DNA of 64,000 bases, taken from Sipunculus nudus. Lineage: Eukaryota; Annelida; Sipuncula; Golfingiida; Sipunculidae. The notes under the pieces are model-generated. The model saw only the letters and a program-made list of their open reading frames with translations. It did no database searches and had not been told where the DNA came from. Where the stretch lies: NCBI GenBank assembly GCA_026874595.1, contig CM049317.1, forward strand, positions 27,520,401-27,584,400. Reading direction: 5' to 3'. Positions 36,290 through 47,195 of this stretch are shown one piece after another. A program made the translations under genes and the position numbers. The first letter of the stretch is position 1; each line of letters opens with the position of its first letter.

Positions 36290-37929
36290 GGCTGACCAGC
36301 TTATATGCAGGGTTATATGTAGTAATGACGGTGTTGTCCGGTATGTTTAGTGTCACTTATCACAGCCCATTCATTCTGGTCTCCTGACCTAAGAGAGTTC
36401 AGCACATCAATCAGGCTACAAAGTATACAGATAAATCAAGTCTAATGGTGTGTATATTGATGCAAGTATAAACCGGACTGTTCAATACATGTATCCCCCT
36501 TGAGGCAAAATGTGAAACTAATTTCAGGGATCTGAGAGGTTCAACAATATGACAACTGTAGTGCTATTGATCCATGAAATTTAAGTATATTTTGTCTAAT
36601 AAATTAAGAATGGTTTACCCGACTTTACTATAAACTGTTGATTGGCACTCCCGTTAAATGTGATAGGTCTCCAGTCCTCCATATATATGCCACTGCCATC
36701 TTATTTTGAAACTAAGCATGCGCACAAAAGTGCGATTATACTTGTGTAATGTTGAATTCCTATGGAAAATAAAATATACGTAAAATATAAGTTCAAGGTA
36801 AATATACCTTTGGTATCATATTAGTTATTTATTTAATTGCGGAAACCAAAGGCTATCAACATAGCTATATGTATAGCATTATACTTTTGCAAACTCCCAA
36901 AGCCAGCTATGAGCCGTAAGTTAACCTCATATTTTGTACAATTAAAAAGTATACCACTGCCGCTTATGTATACGGTTTTATCCCTCAACATCGAATCACC
37001 TAGACCAAGTTAAATGAAAGATCATATATATTAATAAGGTAATTTATATTAAGTCCAATCTTGCTGAATCATATTGTTTGATCTCAAAGATTTATAAAGA
37101 GCTAGTTTTTCTTCAATAGGTCTGAGGCTTAAAGTGATTTTGGTTTTATGGAGGACAGAAATCTAGTAGCAAATATGTCTAACATAACCCTGATACGGTT
37201 ACAATGATGACAATGGTATAATCGTCCGCTACAACTGTAGTGATATTAAATGGTTGTAAGGGTTTTTTTTCAAGGTAATGGATTGACATATGGTGCAAGA
37301 GGACACGGTCCACACAGTATGCATCGAGTCGGGCTTATATGTGTGTTTATGTGCTATCATTATTGGTTTTGTGTGATACTTTGAGTGTCACGTGTTACCG
37401 CCCAAAAATTCCGATCTGCTGACCGAAAATTCTGATCTGACTCATTATATTATTCAGGGTACAAAGTATATAAATAAATTAGGTCTGATGGTGTGTGTAT
37501 TGATTCACGGATAAAACCGTGCTGTTCCATACTTATAGCCCCCTGGAGGCAAAAGGTTGAACAAACTTCAGATATCTTATGGGTTCAACAATTTGACGAT
37601 TCTGGTGCAACTGATCCAGGGAATTCAAGTATATTTTTTCTGATAAATTTGGAATTGATAACCCGACTAAACTATAAAATGTTCAGTGGTACCCCCTTTA
37701 AACGGGAGAGATCTCCAGTGCTCCATATATGCCACTGCAATCAGCTGTAAAAACTTTGCATGCCCACAAAAATATAGTTATACTTGTATATTTTTTAAAT
37801 TCTATTGGAAATAAAATATACATGAAATGTAAGTTCAAAATTAATGTACCTTTGGTATTAAAATAGTGATTAATTTTATTGAGGACAACAAATGTTATCC
37901 ATATATACATACATACACACACATATATA

Positions 37930-37964
<35 letters not shown>

Positions 37965-38640
37965 TAAGCACTGTCCTTTTGCCCACTGCCAAAGGCAGCT
38001 ATTAGCCGTAAGTTAACCTGAGTTTTTGTTCAATGAAAAAAAGTAACCCACTGCCGCTTATGTATACGGTTTTATCCATCACCTAGACCAAGTCAAATTA
38101 AACTTCATGGATATTAATAAGGTAATTTATATCAAGTTCAACTTGGCTGAATCATACTGTTCTATCTAATAGATTTTAAAAGGCATTAGTTTCAATAGGT
38201 CTAAGGCAAAAAGATTAAGTGAGTTTAGTGGAGGACCGAAATCCAGTGGCATACATGTGTGACATAACAAATAATGTTACAATTATAAAAATGGTTATAA
38301 CAGTGTTATTTAATTGACTAAGGGTGGTAAGGGTAGTTATTTTTATGGTAATGTATTGACATATCGTGCAAGAGGACACGGTCCATACAGAATATGCATC
38401 GAGTCGGGCTTATACGTGTGGTTATATGCTATCATGACTGGTTTTGTGTGATACTTTGAGTATCACGTGTTACCGCCCAAAAATCCCGACCTGATGACCT
38501 AAGATAGCTCTTTATATAAATCAGTGTACAAAGTATATAGATAAATCAAGTGTATGTGGGTGTTTGTAGAGAATAAAGCAAAACCCTGCTGCTATACACT
38601 CGAAACCCCGTTGAGCTGAAAAATGAAACTGTAACCACAT
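36290..38640. repeat. Three tandem copies of a repeat of about 1.05 kb
   Basis: The segment running from a TTTAGTGTCAC / TTTGAGTGTCACG-type block occurs at about 36345, 37378 and 38452, offsets roughly 1034 and 1074 bp. Copies 1 and 2 stay alignable for about 1 kb, including CCACTGCCGCTTATGTATAC near 36956 and 38048. Copy 3 is truncated near 38640. Identity is moderate, with indels. No conserved open frame is seen, so this is probably an old tandem duplication of non-coding DNA. Confidence 0.75.
37920..37962. repeat. (TA)n microsatellite
   Basis: A TA run preceded by a short ACATAC/ACAC segment, inside the second roughly 1.05-kb copy and absent from the first. Confidence 0.9.
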
Positions 38641-38879
38641 ATATATCAGTGCTTCCATTATGTCCCCAGATCAGCGTTCTTTTCTATTAAGGGTCATTTA
38701 AGGATAAATGAATACAAGGTTTGCCGAACTGATGGCTTGCCTGACTGTATAAACACTGCCCAAAGTGCCTCCAATGGCGTCCTGGTCACATGTCACACTT
38801 GTTAAATCAGAAACAACTTAATATGTTAGCTCTCTGTATCACTTATTCACTTATATACATGATGTGTAGCGACATAATT

Positions 38880-38882
38880 TTG

Positions 38883-38946
<64 letters not shown>
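38880..38946. repeat. (TA)n microsatellite
   Basis: Nearly pure TA tract with one GTA break. First of a cluster of four TA tracts between 38.9 and 39.5 kb. Confidence 0.95.
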
Positions 38947-38947
<1 letters not shown>

Positions 38948-39188
38948 CTTGGGAAAGTATATATCTATATATATATGTGTGTGTCAGTGTGAGATGAAAA
39001 TTTGTCTCATCAATTCTCCTATTGCGGTGAAGTATAATTGTCATCATAGTGCGTTGTATTATCAACGTAGATTACCCCTGGTCTTATCTCATGGTGGTGA
39101 GTTGTGAATAACATAAGCTATTGTTTCACAGAATTATATATTATTATGCTGTTATAACCACAGTTTTATAACCACAGCATGATAATTG

Positions 39189-39189
<1 letters not shown>

Positions 39190-39236
<47 letters not shown>

Positions 39237-39249
39237 CACACACACACAC

Positions 39250-39298
<49 letters not shown>
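39190..39298. repeat. (TA)n-(CA)n-(TA)n microsatellite
   Basis: TA tract, a CA stretch at about 39236-39250, then a second TA tract. It abuts the palindrome at 39304. Confidence 0.95.
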
Positions 39299-39303
39299 GC
39301 GAT

Positions 39304-39377
39304 GGTAAAGATAAAGAGTAACGCCTTTTAGATAGATTAACAAGTTTATCTAAAAGGCGTCACTCTTCATCTATACC
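39304..39377. repeat. Palindrome between microsatellites (MITE-like)
   Basis: Arms of 31 bp with about three mismatches (inner part CGCCTTTTAGATA and its complement) flank a 12-base spacer. The core is shared by single arms near 13177-13195 and 23098-23112. It is enclosed by TA/CA tracts on both sides. No protein is encoded. It resembles a small foldback or MITE-type element associated with microsatellites. Confidence 0.7.
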
Positions 39378-39411
39378 TTCCCTTCAACTATAGACTAACA
39401 CGGCTATACCA

Positions 39412-39414
<3 letters not shown>

Positions 39415-39500
<86 letters not shown>
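39415..39500. repeat. (TA)n-(GT)n microsatellite
   Basis: TA tract passing directly into a GT tract of more than 20 units. Confidence 0.95.
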
Positions 39501-39501
<1 letters not shown>

Positions 39502-40984
39502 AGGTCCGATTTGCACAGGTGCCGTGTTGTGTATTTTGTTATTTTCTTTTCGATAATTCTACCACGCTCATCTGTACTGATGCCCGGGTGTGTTATCTAA
39601 GCTGCACATATATATCTTGTGAAGAGATGTAGACATATTTATATCTTGGCAGATAACATATGTAGTGCCACTCACTTTCATTTGTTTTAATATAGGGCAA
39701 CTGTTATATGTTTTTGCCGATCAAGATATACTATCAAAAAAGAAGAATAAAGCTGTTTGCATGAATGCATTTATTGCATACAGTTCAGGAATTTTATATT
39801 CCAACGAGTGAGAGATAGAAATAAAGGGACGGGAGTTATTAAACAAAGCTGGTTAAATATAGCTACTTTTTATCATGTTCTTATGGTCTGTTACCTGGCC
39901 TAATAGGAGGACCATAAGATGGATGCTCAAAATGTTAAAGCAGACAAGACAGTATATTTCCGTTCGAGCAAAATAGGTATACCAATCTTTTATTGTTGCA
40001 TGACCTGTCCCTTTTCTACAGAGGATGCCAAAATCATCAAATATTATCAAGACAATATGAATGAGCTGGCTCAAAATATTGCAAGGTCTGTACATATATA
40101 ATGTCAAAGGTTGTACAGGTGGTTAGAAAGAATTAAACAACGGTATATAAAGACTCCTATCTTCACTCTTCTTTGAACAGTGTGGCATTAATTTGCCTTT
40201 TTTATTTGTTTGGTCTGTGATTAGATATTTTAGGCTGCCGTAATGATCCTTAAGAGGCTTCTGTGATAAGTCGCATCCTGTGATTTATTTGGTTCTTGAG
40301 TCCAGGCTGCTCACAATTTCCGATAGCCCTTTAAAATATCAATTAACAAAATAAAATTCAAACCGACACGGCCAGGTGCATATATTTATCAGTTCACTTG
40401 GCAAAGTAAACTCATTGAATGATTATAAAGTGGTAAACAATCATATCAAATTATACTCAAAACCAATATAAAATCACCTTTTACAAATTTAAGAAAACCA
40501 TTACATTTTATAAAAAAATCACATCAAAAATGTTATAATTCCTTTAATTTCTGATCATGTGAATTATACATCTGACGCAATAGTAAATGAAAATGGTGCA
40601 AAAATTACCAGAGGTTATGTTTTATCCGAGTGTAGGTCATTCTCACGCAAACTAACGTGTCACTATAGAACTTTGTGTTTTAGTCGGAGTAATCCGCAAT
40701 CATCGACACCAGTGTAAATATTGGGAAATCGGCAACATTGCTAAAGGGCATGGATCCCGCGCGGGACACAGCATACCGTTTTTTTACCTAGATATATACG
40801 TTTCTGGGGCATACACGATATGTGCTCAGGCATACAACTCAAATCAACAGCATAACCTATGTAAAGTTTAGGTTGTTCTTCTTATCAGCAATATAAATTC
40901 CTGAATTAGATTACCTTTGCACAGACGGTAAATATAATTAAGGGACTGGCTATACGACTATACTATAACATATAAGATAGGCAC

Positions 40985-41125
40985 TATTAACCTGCTTCTG
41001 TGGCTCAAGTGTAGAGCACATCACTCAAAGACGAGAGGTCGTGGGTCCAAATCCCAGCCAATGAGCGTTGAGATTTTAACGGTAGGCTGCAATCAAGGCT
41101 TAATGGGAAGGCTATACCGGCGGTT
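40985..41125 (+). mobile_element. tRNA-derived SINE, truncated plus-strand copy
   Basis: The head (CTTCTGTGGCTCAAGTGTAG) and a well-kept B-box region (GGGTCCAAATCCCAG) are followed by the family body (AAGGCTTAATGGGAAGGCT). It breaks off soon after. Co-duplicated with the 15066 copy. Confidence 0.7.
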
Positions 41126-43660
41126 ACCTGTATCAAAATTGTTTTTAAAAGGATAGACACCAAGATATGGCGTGAACTTATTTAACTCATTTATGGTTCT
41201 GTTGTAGGATTTATTCCACAGATAATAGAAAACAACACAGAAATGTAAGTTAAATATTACCACATGGCCGAAAGATCTGTCCATAATATTAAACTGCCAG
41301 TCTGATAGTTAAACGTAATAAACAGGGAGCTAGAAGGGTCGCTACAGGCTTCTGAACTTCGCCTTATGTCGATTATCCTTTAGCCCCTTAACACGTAAAT
41401 GACTAAACCTAGTGCTGACCAGACGTGGGCAAGTGGCTCACGTCTGCATCATTCAAGTGCACGCAGAGGAGTGACCAGCCCTGAACATGCCCGGCTGTAG
41501 TCCAGCCTACCTTACAATAGGAGTTGCATTAATAGGTCAGTCCAAATACTGATAGTGGAGTGGTAGTAGGCCTGAAGTCTTACACTGTGACCTACACGGT
41601 TTACCACCTAGTGAATCTATGGTTAAAACGTACCCGTACTCTGGCTATATGTCTGTTTTAAAATACCTGGTAAATTATAGAATTGACTATTGTTTTCTTT
41701 TGGTCGTGCATTACCAATCGGAATAAAAAAAAGTAGGCGGCTAAGAAGCGCTATCTGTCAACGGCTGCTTGTTTCTGCGGTCTGTCAAGTGACGTCAGCA
41801 GTTAAAGAGCCCTCTTCTAAAAATTTACTGGCATATTCACCCGAGTCAAGTTACGGTCTTAGTATACCTTAAGGATCGTCTGTTACGTCTGTCTTGCAGT
41901 GGCCATAGCAACAGTATAGTTCAGACTGAGAGGATAGTGTGTGTATTATATAAACTGGCTCTTCCTTAGCAAAAAAATTGGACCCGCCAATTAGCCAGGT
42001 AGCGCCGACCCTACAAAACTGTCACGAGAAGACTACCGCACCGCCGCGTGTAATACAATATAACAATGTGTAAGAAGACTTGTGAGTTGGTACGGATGTA
42101 AGTCAGAAAATCCAGCTGATGCAGAAAAGATTTCCTTCTTGTTTACGGAATATATATGCACAATCCAGCCCCCTTACATCATTTGATTTATATTATATGA
42201 TAAGATTTATATATGTGGTATTAAAGGAATAGAGTAGAAAATAAATTCCAAATTTTAAAGTTTTGATGCTCATTTTGGCAGTGCGCGTATTCTTTTCATT
42301 CATTACCTACATAAATTTTAGTACTCTAAGCTCCTCCAACGTATGCACCTTACCGAACAGCAATCCATGAAAATACATTAATAGCAACACAATTGCGGAA
42401 TCATGATTTTATTTGGGGAGCTAATATGTCGCAGAGTGTTACTGGCATCTAACATGTGTGCAAACCTGGGATTTGGAAGGCAGAGTGGGATTGGTTAGAA
42501 GGACTTTGTTGCTTAGAATGAAATACTTGCGTTGTAGTACAATCTAGCATTTTATTTATGGTATGTATGATTATGTATATTTATAAGCTTCCAACTACAT
42601 GTTTAACAATGCCCCAGGGAACAAACCCCCCAAAAGGTGTCAATGGTCGATGTTCTTCCTTTCCTCCGTTTCTTCCACCCTTACGGACTACCGAGCGCGA
42701 ATATCCGAGCCATGGATAGTGCCTTTTATTAGTTATTATCACTAGTTGTACTATCTATGTTAAATAAAGAAACTTATTTTCCATTATACTTGTGAAAAGC
42801 TGCACCCTGTGACATTAAGTTTTGTCAACATAAACGTAATAAACTAATTATAAAAAAAACACACATCCGAGGTGGTTTTGTAACGACAGTGGCAGTGTGT
42901 AGTGGTAGGGATTACCCCACCACACCATCCCGAAACTGACAGATGTGTGGCCAATGAAGCGCTTTCAGTCGAAAAAGGAGTTCACCAACCATCACAAGCT
43001 TTATCTCTGTTAACTGGTCTGTTAACAGTTTCTATCGTGGGAGATGTCTTTCCTACAATGTTTGCTTCGTAGTCAGACTGTCTTTGCCCCTGAGGTAAAT
43101 CTATCTACCAGATTTTATCTTTTTTAAGTAACAATTCAATACTTCTAGAAAAAACAAGCTATCAACAAATTTCATGTCAGATTCCTGTTGTATTAAATCT
43201 CCTAGGGCAAGAGGCTAAGACGAACACTTAGCTTGTCGATTCATGCTCATAGTAGACAACTGAATATTAGCATTTATATATGTAGAAAGAGAGAGAAAGA
43301 AAGAGTTGATGCGCGGAAGGTATGACCGGGTCACTGCGGTTAGCTCGGCGGGCGTTTATTTTTTTTAGCACCAGATAGCCAGCAATGAATGACCGCAGGT
43401 ATTAACTGAGTTTAGTTAATAATTAGTTTACCTGTATGATTATAAAATTTATGTTATATTTTCTAATCTAAAACTTAAGTAAAATTTAAAAAAAAAGGTT
43501 CAATGCTAACATGCAGGCAGCCGCATGCAGATGTAGAGGCAATATCATAGAGCAGAGACTCTATAGACTAATGTAGACTTATCCTACTGACTGACTCTTG
43601 CGTGACTAGCACAGCTATTGTTTAATGTTTATTTTACCAAGATGCCAGAACTTTTTTTGT

Positions 43661-43676
43661 GGGGGGGGGGGGGGGG
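43661..43676. repeat. Poly-G tract (16 bases)
   Basis: An uninterrupted G run, unusual in this AT-rich DNA. It is also a place where sequence length may be unreliable. Confidence 0.95.
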
Positions 43677-43714
43677 AGAGCCATAACTCCCACAGCTACT
43701 CCCCTGGATCCGCC

Positions 43715-45010
43715 ACTGCTGCAACAATCTTTGAAACAGATTTTTATTATCTGAGAGAAGAAAGCGCCACTGAGTCATTTTTTTATAAACAATCGCTGGT
43801 CTTGGCACTGATAACCTTTAACCCAAGAACATTATTCTCTGATAAGACGGGGCCTGCCTACTTTATTTGACGTCATATAAATTTGTGTGCCCATAATATA
43901 TAAACCCCGCTATCAAAAACCCTTTCACATTATATGTAGCGGGTGCCACGGCTTATGTACCACTTGGCAGGTTTTTATCTGACATCGGACACTGATCTTT
44001 GATCGCCAATGACTTGTACTGTTACAGTGACGAAAGAAACCTCTTACGGACACCTCTCTTAAGAACACTTTAGACGGTCTCTTGAATATTAAATCTTTAT
44101 TGTCATACAATATTTTATACCTCCATATCACGGGTTCATACTTATGCTACATTCTAGAGAAAGGAAAAACAGCCATAATACCTTCATGTCGCACTTTCTA
44201 GCTGATTTGGTGGCCATAAAAATTATCTTTGTGATATTATTTACTGCATGGACGCGCCAGGCAAAATGGGCTTTGGTGTTTGGAAGAAAGTTGTACAGAT
44301 CAGTTTTGGCGATGCTGTAGAATGTATTGAAAGGGGCCCAATCACCTATCTGACCTTTATAAACTAAAGTTAATCTCTTGGAAATTAAAAAAAATAGCTA
44401 GAAATATTACCGCAAACAGGCTGCTTGTGTTGTTGATATCAACGTGTTTATTTTATGCGACCTACACCTTAAGTTGCATGCTTTTCCCGGTTGTCTAAAG
44501 TAACCAGAATTATCCTTAGATCATTAAATATAAACAGAAAGAAAGCCAGACATTATATAAATTCTATTACAAAAGGCAGGTGAATGGGCTCCTTTAAAAA
44601 GATCTGTCTTTTTACAAATCAAATACATATTGATATTAGCTGCTCACGTCAACTCCGTTTTTACACCTGGCAAAATGTATTTAAGTACCAAAGAGGTTTC
44701 TGGACAGGATTCCGTTGATAAGGTTTAACATTTTTTCCCTGGAGTTCTTACACAGCCGTTCGGGATAGCGAGGTATTAGTTGTTCCCCTTATGTTTTACC
44801 CATGTAACATCAAGCAGAAATCAATAACTGATTGAAAAGGAATTTGTTGAGGAATTGCTAACTTAAAATGAGGTGATCCGTCACATGCACTGTGACCTTG
44901 GATATTCGACGTAACTGTCCGTCCTGTGCACTCTGGTCATATTGGTCAGGTGTACCTGTCCATTATGTGGTAAGTGTTTTCTGTGGTCAGATGTCATTCT
45001 CCTCACATGA
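43715..45010. repeat. Flank duplicon copy 3 (degenerate), left of receptor C
   Basis: Aligns in order with 15370-16300, 25310-26300 and 27310-28300: an ACATTATTCTCTGATAAGA block near 43830, the ATG/VQISFGD module from 44248, and a short minisatellite remnant at 44880-45000. It lies to the left of receptor C, as the other copy lies to the left of receptor B, so flank and receptor were duplicated together. The module frame ends early here. Confidence 0.65.
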
Positions 45011-45019
45011 GATCTGTCT

Positions 45020-46660
45020 ATGAAGTTAGAGGGTAAATTTCGTGTACGAATTCGTGCGCACTACATACTTACAAGCCGAAAGAGAGCCATTTCCCGTCGC
45101 AATTGAAAATAACAATAATTAAGGCAATGAATTATATGTATATATTAATTATACGTTGACAACATTAATTTCAAATATAACAGTTATAAAGAATATGATT
45201 GTCTTTTATTGAAATGTTGTAAAACAGAACGGATGTGTGAGTCTGACAAACAAGTTAACAGTTGACACGATGGACGGGTACGCCTGACCTTTGAATGCAT
45301 CCTGCACTGAACAGACCAGCACATCTGACCTATCTCCGCACAGGGTAAAATCTAGTTAAACAAATATGCTCGAAACGTAGTCTAAATTGAGAATATAATG
45401 GCAGCAGACTATGTACCATCTTTACTGGGTATATGATAAAAAAACATGTGACACGTCATTCCAATGTATAAATATTTGCTCCGGGAATTGATGAAAAAGA
45501 ATGCTAAACCCAACAAGCCATTACAATAAAAATAAACGGGGGACTATTTTCTTAACAGCGTTTTAAGTCTGAATGTCTCAGTGTTAGCCTAACTATCAGG
45601 TAAACTTTCTATTTTACCTGGTTTTCAGTCTGAAACACAGGTCGTAGACCTTCTCCTGCCTAGGTTTGTAGCGTTCATACCTCCGTATATACTGTAGTTG
45701 TCAAAACTTAATCTGAATATTTTTTTCTTAACATGTTATGTTGAAAATGTCTGGATATAAGCGCGCCATATTTGCTAAAGTACCAAATGCTAAGTATCGG
45801 ATATTAAGTTTAAGACAGCTTCACAGGCGTCAAGCAAATTTAAATGGTGAAAATGTCATAAACGTGGTTTGAATATTTTTTTGAATGACAACTACGACTG
45901 AAATTGAATTAATTTATTGGAAATGTGTTCTTGAGTATAAAACGTATAATGTATACCAATATACACGCGTAAAATTGGAACAATAATACATGAATAATAT
46001 ATGACAAATTAACCACTTGATTTTAAGAGAATTAATAAGCCGATATAAGCCCTATTCCAACAAGGATTATTTACATTCTAAAATATAACCAGTAATGAGC
46101 CTTGGAACTAAAAAAAATGGTCCGCGAGGTGCGCATTGGAGTTGGAATGGAGGTGAAATACCGAAAACAGTTCTGACCACTCAACTCAGAATATTTTTAT
46201 ATGACATTTGGTATGTTGTAATTATCTAGTACTGTTTAAATAGTGAGAAATACTGTAATAATGGCAAGTGTTATATCCATATTTAAAACAAAAAAACGGT
46301 CGAGTTTCCTTCCAACAATTACATTTAGCTTGGTTGTAAACAAATGAGGCCTTCACCCTTTTAAAAATGTGCATCGATTCTTATAATCCATAGGGCATTT
46401 CTTTAAAAATTTCTATTTCAGAGTCTTCATTTTTTACTTAAATTTTATATCTTAACCAGGAAATTCCTATTTTTTAAGAGTATTTTAGAGACATAGCATT
46501 TTTTCAGTCAAAAATGAGCGTACACACATACCAAGACCAATTCACACAATTTTGGACCCATTTTGGTTAGCAATATCTTTGACATGTTTAAGTTCAGGAT
46601 TGAGTGAAAAATCTGTATACTCTTTCCAAGCCTTTGTAGGTTACTCCACTTTCATCAATA
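45020..46660. other. Non-coding sequence 3' of receptor C
   Basis: No supported gene. It contains scattered remnants similar to the duplicon (for example around 45400-45500, GCAGCAGACT..ACCATCTTTACTGGGTAT, against 26725-26755). Confidence 0.45.
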
Positions 46661-46673
46661 ACTATTTTGTATT

Positions 46674-46678
<5 letters not shown>

Positions 46679-46737
<59 letters not shown>
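46679..46737. repeat. (TA)n microsatellite
   Basis: Pure TA tract about 100 bp beyond the stop codon of receptor C. Confidence 0.95.
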
Positions 46738-46840
46738 CTAAACGTTAAGCACGCGGGAGCATCTACCTTAGCTGTATCGAGCACTATACTGCAAGCACTG
46801 GAACCTATTTAGGATGATATATACATTACATACATACATA

Positions 46841-47195
46841 TCAGTATTCTGGACTAGCATAATTGTACTCTTCTTGACCAGAAGATGAAGATGTGAAGGT
46901 GTAGAGCTCTGTAGAACCGTAATGCCAGTCCTGGGCTGCACCTTCTCCCCGGTCATAATAATCAAGACCAGAAAATGACATGCTTCTGCGGTAGTTGTGA
47001 CTGAAAGGCTCAAAATGATCCGTACTCCGGGATACTTCATGTGAGTACTGGGCACCAGAAGAAATGTGATTTCCCATGTTTTTGGAAGAGCCCGACATAT
47101 CAATATAGTTGTTCCTTCTCTTCCTGAAATTCGCTGAACGTTGACTAAAGAGACTTGGCCGTACATATTCGTTCTCTGCTGAATCAGTCCTAGGT
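46841..47195 (-). CDS. Receptor C tail exon
   Basis: Acceptor GCTTTTAG. Starts PRTDSAENEYVRPS and ends with Y-A-S-P-E-Y and TGA at 46841. It contains YIDMSGSS (YxxM type), YSHEV, LDYYDRGEG, HYGSTELYTF and two Tyr close to the end. QDWHYGSTELYTFTSSSSG is unchanged in the receptor B remnant, which points to past selection on that block. Confidence 0.82.

Larger units (their letters stand above)
39510..43700. other. Non-coding region containing part of flank duplicon copy 3
   Basis: 40550-41120 is paralogous to 14690-15260, including the SINE. The remainder has no supported gene. Two overlapping open frames on opposite strands at 39853-40107 have no recognisable domain. A 16-base G run lies at 43661-43676. 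Confidence 0.5.

Noticed and set aside
36290-38640. CRISPR-like or satellite array
   Set aside because: Units are about 1 kb, diverged and only three in number. This is eukaryotic DNA with no short direct repeats and spacers.
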